Of a stretch of DNA of 39,908 nucleotides, positions 1 through 7,612 are shown in pieces (position 1 is the stretch's first letter; every line of letters starts with the position of its first letter). Below the pieces are notes generated by a model, which had not been told where the DNA came from, did no database searches, and saw only the letters and a list, made by a program, of their open reading frames with translations. The position numbers and the translations under genes are program-made. Location of the stretch: positions 1 through 39,908 of the forward strand of contig JAQVDK010000010.1 in the NCBI GenBank assembly GCA_028697835.1, written 5' to 3'. Source of the DNA: Eubacteriales bacterium. GTDB taxonomy: Bacteria; Bacillota; Clostridia; Monoglobales; Firm-18.

Positions 1-1230
1 TTTTTCTTCATTATTGCCTTGAGTGTTGTTAAAATTGGCTTCGCTTTGGCTTGGTTCCTGTACTCTTACATTTACAGTGCTTAGCTTGAAGCCTTTGTCG
101 TTCAGGCTCTGCTTTAGAGTTTCCAGATTTTTATTAAGTATGTCTGCAGCTTGTTTATTTTCTGCCGTGAATTGTGCGCTTAAGGTTCCGTTATTGGAAA
201 TTATATTAATATTTATTTTTCCCAGCGATTCAGGACGCAGTGCGATGTTTATTTGGGTTTTACCTTTTGCCAGTTTATCTATTCCGCCGTTTTTTACTTG
301 TTCAAGGACATTTTGCTCATTTATTGGCGTCTTTTGCTGTTGCAATACTTTTTGAAAATCTACATTTTTATTAAGGTTTATTTTAGTTACATGGCTTTGA
401 AGATTATTAAATGAGTTGTTAAAATTAAACTCGTTATCTTTTGGTGAGCTTTCTGTATCGCCTTCAACTTTTATTGATGTAATAACAGGGTTTAATGTTT
501 CCAAAGCTCTGTTTAAAGACGGGTTTTCACTGCCTTTAGAAGTATTTTGGGCGATTAATTTTTCAAGCATTTCTTGAGAAACTTTTATGCCTTTTTCTGT
601 ATTTTCTTCAGGTTTCACGGGGCTATTTAGTATTTTTGGAGCTGTTTCCGTCTGATTTTTATCCTGGGTTATTTTTATATTTTGTGCGGTATTTTCCGTT
701 GCTTTGGCGGCTTCTTTTACCGCAGCCGTTGTTGTCGCATTATTTACAAGGTTTTGTGTTATGGTTGCCTCTGTAGTGTTTGAGGTCGTTTCATCAGCCG
801 ACGCTTCTGCCGGAGATTCATTATCTTCTGTAGTCAGCTGTATTTGAGATATTTGCTGAGCTATTGTTTGCAGGTTGTTTTCTTTTGTCTGTAAAATCTC
901 TGCTGCGAGATTTTGCAGTATGGTTTGTTCTTTTTCCGTATCGGAAGAGCTTTTTGTACTTTTCTCTTCGGTATTATCGGTTACTTTTTCTTCTTGTTGA
1001 TTGGGAGCCTTTGTTTCTTCTTTTTTGTCATTGTAAGAGGTGAATTTTTCTTTTAATTTTTGAAAGAAGTTTTGATTACGGTCGTTTTTGTATATCTTTT
1101 GTTCATTTGCATTGTAGATAGTATTAGCTTTTTCAAAAATTTTGGAAAAAGTATCATTGTCCTTAAAATTTTTTTTGATTTCCGGGGTTGTTTCTTTAGT
1201 TGTTAATAATTTGCTTGTTGATTCTAACAC
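1..1230 (-). CDS. fliK: FliK-like flagellar hook-length control protein (partial, 3' end off window)
   Basis: Controls flagellar hook length and the switch in export substrate. The frame starts at GTG 1230 after GGAGAGG at good spacing, 12 bases past the fliJ stop, and stays open to the left edge (410 codons). The first ~320 residues are low-complexity, rich in Gln, Asn, Thr, Lys and Glu, as in FliK ruler regions. Residues ~325-395 match the Flg_hook C-terminal domain: ALRPESLGKI, then a beta-strand stretch, then FTAENKQAADILNKNLETLK and a segment ending in VNVRVQE. Composition is like that of its neighbours. The fliJ-fliK order is the usual one in flagellar operons. The C-terminus lies outside the window. 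The family call rests on the C-terminal domain together with the fliJ neighbour. Confidence 0.85.
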   Translation of the reverse strand, partial: MLESTSKLLTTKETTPEIKKNFKDNDTFSKIFEKANTIYNANEQKIYKNDRNQNFFQKLKEKFTSYNDKKEETKAPNQQEEKVTDNTEEKSTKSSSDTEKEQTILQNLAAEILQTKENNLQTIAQQISQIQLTTEDNESPAEASADETTSNTTEATITQNLVNNATTTAAVKEAAKATENTAQNIKITQDKNQTETAPKILNSPVKPEENTEKGIKVSQEMLEKLIAQNTSKGSENPSLNRALETLNPVITSIKVEGDTESSPKDNEFNFNNSFNNLQSHVTKINLNKNVDFQKVLQQQKTPINEQNVLEQVKNGGIDKLAKGKTQINIALRPESLGKININIISNNGTLSAQFTAENKQAADILNKNLETLKQSLNDKGFKLSTVNVRVQEPSQSEANFNNTQGNNEEK

Positions 1231-1242
1231 TGCGCCTCTCCG

Positions 1243-1704
1243 TTACCTTGTCCTTGCATATTTCATAATACCGATTTCATCAAGTTCTTTTCTTTCATGT
1301 TCTTCCAGCGTTTTAAGAAAGTTTTTATAATCTTTTTCTTTCAACTTCTCGAGCATGGTCTTAGCCTTTAGCGCCTCAACCACTTCAAGATTTTTTTGAG
1401 CTAAAGCGATTTCCGTTTCTTTGATGAGTTTTATCTGTTCTTCTTTTTTTATATGGGTTTGTTCTATGTGATTTTGGTTTGAGTTAATGGTATCAATATC
1501 AATTATTGCGCCTGAAGACAGCAAACTTTCCAAATTGTTTTTGGACGCTTCTATTGTGTATTCAATTCTTTCAAGCTCGACTTCTTGCGAACGAAGAAGG
1601 AACTTGATTTTTCCAAACTCAATTTGTTTTTTTTCAAGCTCTTTTTCACGTAAATCCAAGACGTTTTGCAGTTTAAACTTATACTTCTTCAATATAAAAC
1701 TCAC
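1243..1704 (-). CDS. fliJ: FliJ flagellar export chaperone
   Basis: FliJ is the small coiled-coil stalk and chaperone of the flagellar type III export ATPase (FliI/FliH complex), acting on the cytoplasmic face of the export gate. The 153-residue product is nearly all charged alpha helix, with the N-terminal family signature YKFKLQNVLDLREKELEKKQ, and its length is normal for FliJ (~145-150). The longest frame opens at GTG 1704. A TTG at 1692, giving a start at LKKYKFKLQ, sits downstream of GGGGTGAG and fits usual FliJ N-termini better. It is followed after 12 bases by fliK, so the two are probably cotranscribed. Confidence 0.85.
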   Translation of the reverse strand: MSFILKKYKFKLQNVLDLREKELEKKQIEFGKIKFLLRSQEVELERIEYTIEASKNNLESLLSSGAIIDIDTINSNQNHIEQTHIKKEEQIKLIKETEIALAQKNLEVVEALKAKTMLEKLKEKDYKNFLKTLEEHERKELDEIGIMKYARTR

Positions 1705-1777
1705 CCCAAGTATATTTAATACTTAGATTACCCTATTTTAAGCGGTTATATCATCCTCTAAAAAAAGTAATTTAGTT

Positions 1778-2371
1778 TTAAATCGAAAAAACAAACTTAT
1801 CTTTCCAGTATTCATTGTCGCAGGGAGTGTAGTTTTTTATGTAAGATATGGCTTCATCCACTGTATTTGCACGATGGTAAAGGGTTTCACAATCGCCTTT
1901 TGCAAATTTATATTTATAAAATTCGTCAAAAAATTCAAACAGTTTTGTATAAAAATTGTCGACATTTAAAAATACCAAAGGTTTTTTGTGAAATGCAAGC
2001 TGTTTGCCTACTATCATTTCCGATATTTCTTCAAGCGTGCCGAAACCGCCGGGAAGAGCTATAAAGGCATCTGCTTTTTCTTCCATGATTTTTTTGCGCT
2101 CACGCATTGTATTGGTGATTATTAATTCAATTTCATGGGGGAATGCTATCCCTGCGTCATTAATTTTTTGCGGGATGACTCCTGTTACTTTGCCTTTATT
2201 GTGGTAAACATTTCTTGCTACTTCGCCCATAAGACCGACATTGCTGCCGCCATAAACCAGTCCGTATCCGCTTTGGGCAATTTTTTCGCCCAGTTCTTTT
2301 GCTGCCGTAAAAAAGTTTTTATCCACAAAATCGCTTGATGAGCAATATACACAAATATTTTTTACCATCAT
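1778..2371 (-). CDS. LOG-family protein (cytokinin riboside 5'-monophosphate phosphoribohydrolase-like)
   Basis: Rossmann-fold protein of the LOG family. Characterised members hydrolyse the N-glycosidic bond of nucleoside 5'-monophosphates such as AMP or cytokinin nucleotides. The two signatures are present: GGSNVGLMG at residues 41-49 and PGGFGTLEE at 107-115, with MRERKK at 89-94 between them. Length (197) is typical. The first ATG (2371) overlaps the panD stop as ATGA, implying translational coupling; a second in-frame ATG follows at once. The substrate cannot be read from sequence. Coupling to panD is a matter of context only and does not prove a role in pantothenate synthesis. Confidence 0.88.
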   Translation of the reverse strand: MMVKNICVYCSSSDFVDKNFFTAAKELGEKIAQSGYGLVYGGSNVGLMGEVARNVYHNKGKVTGVIPQKINDAGIAFPHEIELIITNTMRERKKIMEEKADAFIALPGGFGTLEEISEMIVGKQLAFHKKPLVFLNVDNFYTKLFEFFDEFYKYKFAKGDCETLYHRANTVDEAISYIKNYTPCDNEYWKDKFVFSI

Positions 2372-2724
2372 AAATCCTTTACTATTTTATTATTTTCATC
2401 CACTAAAATAGCGATAGGGACATGTTTCTCAGCTTCTTCTTCGCTAAACAATCCGTAGGCACAGATAATTATTTTATGTCCTCTTTCCACTTTTCTTGCA
2501 GCTGCCCCGTTTAAACAAATGCAGCCGGAATGACGCTCGTCTTTTATTACATAAGTTGAGAAGCGCTCACCGTTATCTATGTCGTAGATATCAACTTTTT
2601 GATTGATTCTTAATTTGGCTTTTTCGATTAATTCTTCATCTATGGAGATAGAGCCGACGTATTCAACATTTGCATCGGTTACGGTAGCTCTGTGAATTTT
2701 TGATGATAACATTTCTATAAACAT
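2368..2724 (-). CDS. panD: Aspartate 1-decarboxylase
   Basis: Converts L-aspartate to beta-alanine for pantothenate and coenzyme A synthesis. It is a cytoplasmic pyruvoyl enzyme made as a proenzyme that cleaves itself between Gly24 and Ser25; the cleavage site YVGSISID is in exactly that position. Other family hallmarks are the N-terminal [30 protein letters not shown], and [20 protein letters not shown]. Length of 118 is slightly short of the usual ~126 but complete. It precedes, with a 4-base overlap, the LOG-family gene. No panB or panC gene is in the window. Confidence 0.97.
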   Translation of the reverse strand: MFIEMLSSKIHRATVTDANVEYVGSISIDEELIEKAKLRINQKVDIYDIDNGERFSTYVIKDERHSGCICLNGAAARKVERGHKIIICAYGLFSEEEAEKHVPIAILVDENNKIVKDL

Positions 2725-2800
2725 AACCGTTCCTGAAAATTCTTCATTAATTTAATTATATATGAAAAATTTTAAAAAACATGGTGAAATTTGCAGTTAT

Positions 2801-3295
2801 TTATAGTCCGTGAAAGGCTCGGTTATTATTTCCCAACTGGGAAAGTCCGCTTAGTTGCTGCGTTGTATCCACAGCTTGCGGCATTTGTGTGTTAGCCGCT
2901 GCCGCCATTGCGCCTTGGAGTTCCGATTTTAACTCTTTCACGTTATTCACTTCGGCTTCTGTTTTGGCGCTTTTTTCAAGCTGTTCTATTTTATCCGTTA
3001 TTGCCTGCATATCCTTTTCGGGAGAACCTTGCGGCTCAATGCCTAGCTTTTGCATTAAACTAAGAAGCTGCTGCGGAGGTCCGCCTTGAGCCTGATTTGA
3101 TTGTTCCGTCTGTTTTGCCTGGTTGTTCTTTCCCTTGGTCTTATTCGCTCCGCCTGAAGCTTTGAGCTTTGTCAGCAGCTGGATATCACTTTGCATATCG
3201 TTCGACGGATTACCTCCAAGAGCGGTTATCTCTTTTTTGATGTAATCCGGGGTTTGCATCTTGTTTGCGTTGAATGATATTCCTTGAATTTGCAA
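2801..3295 (-). CDS. Hypothetical protein, Gln/Asn-rich, with internal duplication
   Basis: 164 residues, not recognised. No signal peptide or membrane segment. A Gln/Asn/Lys-rich linker (about residues 50-72) separates two related segments: ALGGNPSNDMQSDIQLLTKLK near residue 25 and LGIEPQGSPEKDMQAITDKI near residue 84. Both share the pattern LG-x2-P, a D-M-Q core and a hydrophobic helix, so the protein seems to be an internal duplication. The N-terminus MQIQGISFNANK resembles the start of the hypothetical protein at 5753-6133 (MQINNVNSQQNFG), suggesting a shared short N-terminal motif. It is a monocistronic minus-strand gene between panD and the repeat island. Function unknown. Confidence 0.7.
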   Translation of the reverse strand: MQIQGISFNANKMQTPDYIKKEITALGGNPSNDMQSDIQLLTKLKASGGANKTKGKNNQAKQTEQSNQAQGGPPQQLLSLMQKLGIEPQGSPEKDMQAITDKIEQLEKSAKTEAEVNNVKELKSELQGAMAAAANTQMPQAVDTTQQLSGLSQLGNNNRAFHGL

Positions 3296-3373
3296 GACAA
3301 ATACTCCTTAAGTATTTTTTATTTTAATGACCAAGGATGAAAAGACAATATTTTCTTAATTCGTGTCACGTTT

Positions 3374-3484
3374 GCTTTGCCTCACACGGCGCCTGTCTTG
3401 TAATTCGGCAACTCGCAACCCTTATCGGGTCGCTTCGAACAGACGGGTTTCACCCTAGCCGAATTCCGCTGCCGCAAATCCGCT
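3374..3484. repeat. GC-rich 111-bp direct repeat, copy 1
   Basis: First of two identical 111-bp copies 174 bp apart (63-bp spacer). It is clearly GC-richer than the flanking DNA. It contains a perfect 8-bp inverted repeat, AATTCGGC at 3402-3409 with GCCGAATT at 3458-3465. This encloses two short hairpins, ACCC/GGGT around TTATC and GGGT/ACCC around TTC. The predicted shape is therefore a branched, cloverleaf-like structure, though it does not fit tRNA dimensions. Confidence 0.9.
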
Positions 3485-3547
3485 GTCTTGGATTATGCGG
3501 GTCGTCGGAAAACTCATCGTTTACCTCCGACTTACGGGCTGGGTTCG

Positions 3548-3658
3548 GCTTTGCCTCACACGGCGCCTGTCTTGTAATTCGGCAACTCGCAACCCTTATC
3601 GGGTCGCTTCGAACAGACGGGTTTCACCCTAGCCGAATTCCGCTGCCGCAAATCCGCT
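3548..3658. repeat. GC-rich 111-bp direct repeat, copy 2
   Basis: Second copy of the element at 3374-3484, with no mismatch seen. Its right edge overlaps by two bases the stop codon of the small minus-strand ORF at 3657-3746, so read on the minus strand the ORF runs straight into the two structured elements. The 63-bp spacer holds a further inverted pair, GTCGG and CCGAC. A plus-strand reading frame crosses both copies, but its product is mainly the repeat itself, and I do not call it a gene. Confidence 0.9.
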
Positions 3659-3746
3659 AATGCATGTGTGCTTTGTCCGGTACTAACACGAACGTGATAT
3701 AAGTTATACATGCCAACAAAATAATTTGAATGATTGCATTTTCCAT
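3657..3746 (-). CDS. Putative 29-residue single-pass membrane peptide
   Basis: The short frame starts at ATG 3746, six bases after AAGAGG, and encodes MENAIIQIILLACITYITFV followed by LVPDKAHMH and a TAG stop. It has one hydrophobic helix of about 18 residues with a short polar tail. Its size and shape recall tiny subunits such as KdpF, but there is no kdp gene nearby and the likeness is only topological. The stop codon abuts the 111-bp repeat. Support is the good ribosome site and the clean transmembrane pattern; conservation could not be tested. Confidence 0.5.
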   Translation of the reverse strand: MENAIIQIILLACITYITFVLVPDKAHMH

Positions 3747-3864
3747 AACATACCTCTTTTCTTATTTTCAGATACTAACATTATGCCCTATTTTTTAAAA
3801 TTTAAACCTATTTTTTGTGATTTTCATTTGTTTGGATTATCAGAATATTTTATTGTTTTTAGGT
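3747..3864. other. AT-rich intergenic stretch
   Basis: Separates the membrane peptide ORF from the 46-residue ORF. It is strongly AT-rich, with runs of A and T. It probably carries the promoter of the membrane peptide on the minus strand, but no clear -35/-10 pair stands out. Confidence 0.4.
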
Positions 3865-4005
3865 TTAATTATTACACGAGGTTTTAAGGTACAAATACCT
3901 TATTGCTTCTGTCATTACATCCTTTCTGGCCAAAAATTCTTCTACGTTTTCAAACAATTCCTGTATTTCTTCACTAATAAATTCTTTTGAGTATTCCAAG
4001 TTCAT
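3865..4005 (-). CDS. Putative small acidic helical protein (46 aa)
   Basis: The frame from ATG 4005 encodes a 46-residue, Glu-rich, probably helical protein with segments EFISEEIQELFENVEEFLAR and DVMTEAIRYLYLKT. An AAGG element lies nine bases before this ATG; another in-frame ATG two codons upstream (4011) is too close to it. It is divergent from the NrtR-like gene, and the two share the ~160-bp upstream region. No family recognised. Its size and acidity would suit an antitoxin-like or adaptor peptide, but there is no toxin-like partner beside it. Confidence 0.45.
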   Translation of the reverse strand: MNLEYSKEFISEEIQELFENVEEFLARKDVMTEAIRYLYLKTSCNN

Positions 4006-4164
4006 TACCATATCCCTTATCTAACTTTTCTTACTTAGAATATCGGTATATTTTCTAAAAACTTTAGGTTTTTGGGCTTATATATTACAAATTGTTTACA
4101 ATCTCATAAAGAATGGTTTGTTTTTGATAGAATTAACGTAAGTTTACCAAATTTAGTTAGCTAC

Positions 4165-4845
4165 ATGTATCAAGAAACCAAAACACATGAAATCACGGTT
4201 GACGTTGTGATTTTTACAATCAAAAAAGGCTCTCTTCAAGTTTTGCTTGTTCAAAGGGCAAAAGAACCTTTTATTAACAAATGGGCAATTCCGGGCGGGT
4301 TTGTCCGCTTGTCTGAAAATCTGGATGAAGCGGCGCAACGGTTGCTGTTTGAAAAATCAAACTTAAAAGACGTTTATCTTGAGCAGATTTATACTTTCGG
4401 CAACCCTCTCAGATACCCTAATTCAAGGGTTATTACGGTTGCTTACTTTGCGCTTATACGTTCTGAGAATTTAGTGCTTAAGTTTGACGAAACAGCGGAA
4501 AATATTAAACAGGTGAGTTGGCATAGCGTTTATGATTTGCCGAAGTTGGCTTTTGACCACGAGTTAATTATTCAATATGCTTATAACCGATTAAGGGGTA
4601 GTTTAGAATATTCTCCCGTAGCTTTTCAGCTGTTGCCCAAAAAATTTACGTTGACAGAACTGCAAAAAGCTTATGAAATTATACTTCATACGACTTTAGA
4701 CAAAAGAAATTTCAGAAAAAAGATGGTTTCTTTAAATATTTTAAAAGAACTTGACGAGTATACCAAAAACAGGTCGAAACGTCCTGCAAGATTGTATATG
4801 TTTAATGAAGAAACTCTAAACGATAAAAAATCAGCCTTTCATTAA
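4165..4845 (+). CDS. NrtR-like transcriptional regulator (degenerate Nudix + winged helix)
   Basis: Matches the layout of NrtR, the Nudix-related regulator of NAD metabolism: an N-terminal Nudix fold (residues ~8-135) sensing an ADP-ribose-type ligand, then a C-terminal winged helix (~150-215; LPKKFTLTELQKAYEIIL, LDKRNFRKKM, RPARLYMF). The Nudix box begins correctly (GGFVRLSE, then seven residues, then R) but continues RLLFEKSNL instead of REUxEExGU. The metal-binding glutamates and glycine are lost, so it is probably a sensor rather than a hydrolase. The frame can be extended to TTG 4072, but ATG 4165 gives the normal family start; no strong ribosome site precedes it. No NAD genes are adjacent. 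A related sugar-responsive Nudix regulator is possible. Confidence 0.8.
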   Translation: MYQETKTHEITVDVVIFTIKKGSLQVLLVQRAKEPFINKWAIPGGFVRLSENLDEAAQRLLFEKSNLKDVYLEQIYTFGNPLRYPNSRVITVAYFALIRSENLVLKFDETAENIKQVSWHSVYDLPKLAFDHELIIQYAYNRLRGSLEYSPVAFQLLPKKFTLTELQKAYEIILHTTLDKRNFRKKMVSLNILKELDEYTKNRSKRPARLYMFNEETLNDKKSAFH

Positions 4846-4890
4846 AATTCATTAGCAATAGGACGAGCCGAAAAATTTGTCGTTATATTT

Positions 4891-5679
4891 TCAGGCTTCA
4901 CACACTGTTTGTGCTTTTATGCAGCCTTCAATTATGCCGGCAAAGTCTGATACTTTTAAGCTTGCTCCGCCTACTAAAGCACCGTCAATATCTGATTGTG
5001 TCATTTGCTCTTCTATGGTAGAAGGTTTTACGCTTCCGCCGTATAGAATGCGAATCGCATCAGCTGAGGCTTTGCCTGAAACTTCTTCAACAACGTTTCT
5101 AATCATTTTGATTACTCTGTTTGCCTCGATTGAATCACAAGTTTTGCCTGTGCCGATTGCCCAGATAGGTTCATAAGCTATAACGCTTCTTGCTATGTCT
5201 TCCTTTGAAATGCCTTCTAAAGCTGCTTTGATTTGGCTTGCGATATGAGAATCCGTTAACCCTTCTTCTCTTTGTTCTAAAGTTTCGCCGCAGCAAATTA
5301 TAGGAATAATATCAGCCGCTAAAATAGCTTTTGCTTTTTTATTAATCATTTCGTCAGTTTCGCTAAAGTATTGTCTTCTTTCGCTGTGTCCTATAATTAT
5401 GTAAGAACAGCCTAAATCTTTTAAAATATCAACCGAAACTTCGCCTGTGAATGCTCCTGAAGCTTCCCAATAGCAATTTTGAGCTGCAAGTTTAATGCAA
5501 TCGCAGGATAATATTTCGCTTACCGAAACTAATGCTGTAAAGACAGGTGCAATAACAACTTCGGGAAGAGAGTTCTCATCCATAGTGCATATTGATGTTT
5601 TTAATTCTTCCGTGAAAGAAACGGATTCCCCAACTGTTTTGTTAAGTTTCCAGTTTCCCGCAATAATAGGTTTTCTCAT
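4891..5679 (-). CDS. tpiA: Triosephosphate isomerase
   Basis: Interconverts dihydroxyacetone phosphate and glyceraldehyde 3-phosphate in glycolysis and gluconeogenesis, in the cytoplasm. TIM-barrel signatures are all present: AGNWKLNK (Asn9, Lys11), GHSERR at 97-102 (catalytic His98), AYEPIWAIGTGKT with catalytic Glu170 and the phosphate-gripping loop, and YGGSVKP and GALVGGASL near the C-terminus. The 262-residue length is normal. ATG 5679 follows GAGGAG by six bases. It is convergent with the NrtR-like gene, 45 bp apart, with no obvious terminator hairpin between them. Confidence 0.98.
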   Translation of the reverse strand: MRKPIIAGNWKLNKTVGESVSFTEELKTSICTMDENSLPEVVIAPVFTALVSVSEILSCDCIKLAAQNCYWEASGAFTGEVSVDILKDLGCSYIIIGHSERRQYFSETDEMINKKAKAILAADIIPIICCGETLEQREEGLTDSHIASQIKAALEGISKEDIARSVIAYEPIWAIGTGKTCDSIEANRVIKMIRNVVEEVSGKASADAIRILYGGSVKPSTIEEQMTQSDIDGALVGGASLKVSDFAGIIEGCIKAQTVCEA

Positions 5680-5752
5680 GATTTACTCCTCATATTTTGA
5701 ACATTATTTCTTTTATTTTAAATCAAAAAGAGGAATTCACAAGTTTTATTGT

Positions 5753-6133
5753 TTATTTTTTATACAGGTATGGCATTTCACTTTGAATTTGATAATATAC
5801 GCTCTTTAAAGCCTCTATAACCTTTGCTATAGGTTCTTCATTTTTAGTTACGATTGCTATATCGCTTGTAGTTATTATATCCGCGGATACCGGCTGTAAT
5901 TCAGGCAAGATTGGTCTGCCTCTTAATGTTGAAGTATATTTATCACCGTTTTTGGCAAAAACAAAATCAACAGCATAAAAACCGTCGGATTTTTTACCGA
6001 TGTCTTTAGCTGTTTTTTTAAGTATTTTTGCTTCCGCATTGCTTGCCTTTGCCATGTAACATTTTAAAATTTGATTTGCGCTGTTGCTTAACCGCCCGAA
6101 ATTTTGTTGAGAATTCACATTGTTAATTTGCAT
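5753..6133 (-). CDS. Hypothetical protein
   Basis: About 126 residues, not recognised. The frame extends to 6157, but ATG 6133 has AAAGGTG just upstream and gives a start of MQINNVNSQQNFGRL, so I prefer it. The N-terminal MQI-x-x-V/I...NFG pattern resembles the start of the protein at 2801-3295. No signal peptide or membrane helix. The middle (FYAVDFVFAKNGDKYTSTLR) looks like beta strands, and the end (PIAKVIEALKSVYYQIQSEM) is helical. It lies between tpiA and dut on the same strand, with gaps of about 75 and 80 bp, and could be cotranscribed with either. Confidence 0.7.
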   Translation of the reverse strand: MQINNVNSQQNFGRLSNSANQILKCYMAKASNAEAKILKKTAKDIGKKSDGFYAVDFVFAKNGDKYTSTLRGRPILPELQPVSADIITTSDIAIVTKNEEPIAKVIEALKSVYYQIQSEMPYLYKK

Positions 6134-6214
6134 CTTTTCACCTTTCTTTACTGGCATGTCTATTAAATACGCTCAAGAAATTTTTTTGCCGGTTTGAGCA
6201 ATAAAAAATTTTTA

Positions 6215-6661
6215 TTAATATCCTGTTGAGCCAAAACCGCCTGTACCGCGGGCTGTTTCAACAAGTTCGCACGACATCTCGATTGAAGCTTTTGTAACAG
6301 GCGCTATTATCATTTGGGCTATTCTTTCACCGGTGTTAATAATATAGGTTTCGTTTGATAAATTGATTACGGGAACGCAAACTTCTCCTCTATAATCTTC
6401 ATCAACCGTGCCTACAGCATTTACCAGCGTAATACCATGTTTTATGGAAAGTCCGGAGCGGGCTCTGACCTGTGCTTCATATCCTCGGGGCAATTCCATC
6501 TTAAACCCTAACGGGACTAATGTTCTCTCGAGCGGTTTCAGTGCTATCGGGTCAGGGTTTGCACTGTATAAATCCATGCCCGCCGCACCTTGCGTAGCGT
6601 ATGAAGGCATTTGCATTAGGTCCGAGATTTTTTCGATTTTAATGTGAATTTGTTCTTGCAT
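6215..6661 (-). CDS. dut: Deoxyuridine 5'-triphosphate nucleotidohydrolase (dUTPase)
   Basis: Hydrolyses dUTP to dUMP and pyrophosphate, keeping uracil out of DNA and supplying dTMP synthesis; it acts as a homotrimer. All five motifs of the trimeric family are visible: AAGMDLYS (26-33), RSGLSIKHG (68-76), GTVDEDYRGE (84-93, with catalytic Asp87), GERIAQMII (111-119) and the Gly-rich C-terminal RGTGGFGSTGY (138-148). Length of 148 is typical. Its start lies two bases after the ricT stop, making it the last gene of the metG-ricT-dut operon. Confidence 0.97.
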   Translation of the reverse strand: MQEQIHIKIEKISDLMQMPSYATQGAAGMDLYSANPDPIALKPLERTLVPLGFKMELPRGYEAQVRARSGLSIKHGITLVNAVGTVDEDYRGEVCVPVINLSNETYIINTGERIAQMIIAPVTKASIEMSCELVETARGTGGFGSTGY

Positions 6662-6663
6662 TT

Positions 6664-7560
6664 TTACTTGTCTTCCAATTGTGAAATATCTATATTGGTT
6701 TCGTCTTCTTCCGTATAACTTACAGTTGTGCTGATATCTATATTGTTGACATCATCATCAATCATTTCAATTTCTTCTTTGGCAAAGTCTTTAATTTTGC
6801 CGTCTTCCATTTTAACCGCAACTTTATCATTTAGGAAATGAAGAGCGCATACTCTTCCTATTCCGTTTGCTGTCATCACACCGCAGCCGACCGGAGGCAT
6901 ATCTTTTGCAGCATCGAGGTAGTTTTGATATTCATAATTAAGGCAGCACAATAGTCTTCCGCAAGTACCCGAAATTTTTGACGGGGTTATCGGCATTCCC
7001 TGGTCTTTTGCCAGTTTAATGTTTATAGAGTCGAAGTTTTTCAGAAACGAACAGCAGCAAAACTCTTTTCCGCAAAGTCCAGCTCCTTTTAGCATAGCGG
7101 TTTCATCCCTTACGCCGATATGTCTTAAGTCTATTCTTACTCTTGTGAATTCTCTTGTTAAATCTTTTAGAAGTTCTCTAAAGTCAACCCTTGCAGGCGC
7201 TGTATAGTAAAAAGTGATTTTTCTTCTGTCAAAGGTAAAGTTGGCTGAAATAAGGCTCATATTAAGGTTGTGAGCTTTTGCAAATTCTTTACACTTTTTA
7301 AATGCCCGTTCATTTTCTTTTTTTATAATTTCATATTCTTCCAAATCCCGTTTTGACATTACTCTTATTAAGGGTAACGATGCAGGCGCTTTGTTTTCCC
7401 AAGCCCTTGCTACGCAAGGATTCACAAGGAATGCTTGCGTGGCTTCTTCGCCTTTTTCTGTTCTGACCAGTACAAAATCACCGTGCTTCAACGTTACCGT
7501 ATTCGGCACATCCAGCGGTTGATATTGATTTTTTATTAATCTTACGGCGAACTTCTTCAT
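6664..7560 (-). CDS. ricT: PSP1/RicT (YaaT)-like protein
   Basis: Belongs to the PSP1 C-terminal family. In Bacillus, RicT (YaaT) works with RicA and RicF in a Fe-S-containing complex that affects mRNA processing and phosphorelay activity. The signature Cys clusters are present: GLCGKEFCCCSFL and KISGTCGRLLCCLNYEYQNY, candidate Fe-S ligands (Cys169, 174-176, 206, 211 and 212 counted from the upstream TTG). The frame can start at TTG 7578, but ATG 7560 gives a family-like MKKFAVRLI start. The C-terminal ~30 residues are acidic. It sits 52 bp after metG and 2 bp before dut; a PSP1 gene beside metG is a familiar bacterial arrangement. The role in this lineage is inferred. Confidence 0.9.
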   Translation of the reverse strand: MKKFAVRLIKNQYQPLDVPNTVTLKHGDFVLVRTEKGEEATQAFLVNPCVARAWENKAPASLPLIRVMSKRDLEEYEIIKKENERAFKKCKEFAKAHNLNMSLISANFTFDRRKITFYYTAPARVDFRELLKDLTREFTRVRIDLRHIGVRDETAMLKGAGLCGKEFCCCSFLKNFDSINIKLAKDQGMPITPSKISGTCGRLLCCLNYEYQNYLDAAKDMPPVGCGVMTANGIGRVCALHFLNDKVAVKMEDGKIKDFAKEEIEMIDDDVNNIDISTTVSYTEEDETNIDISQLEDK

Positions 7561-7612
7561 TGTTACATTGTAGCTCAAATACGGATAAAAACCAAGTTAT
7601 AACTATAGTAAA

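Noticed and set aside
23-355. Plus-strand ORF of 110 codons
   Set aside because: It is antisense to the Flg_hook domain of fliK, whose frame matches a known family.
3402-3465. tRNA or tmRNA-like gene suggested by the cloverleaf-like fold and a TTCGAA loop
   Set aside because: The 8-bp closing stem encloses only 48 bases, the arms do not have tRNA lengths, and no CCA end or anticodon arm can be drawn.
3337-3660. 107-codon plus-strand ORF across both 111-bp repeats
   Set aside because: Its product is mostly the same ~36-residue peptide twice, as a by-product of the DNA repeat. It lacks a ribosome site and lies on a structured noncoding-looking element.
4072-4164. 31-codon N-terminal extension of the NrtR-like protein from TTG 4072
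   Set aside because: Has no ribosome site and no similarity to the family; ATG 4165 gives the usual start.
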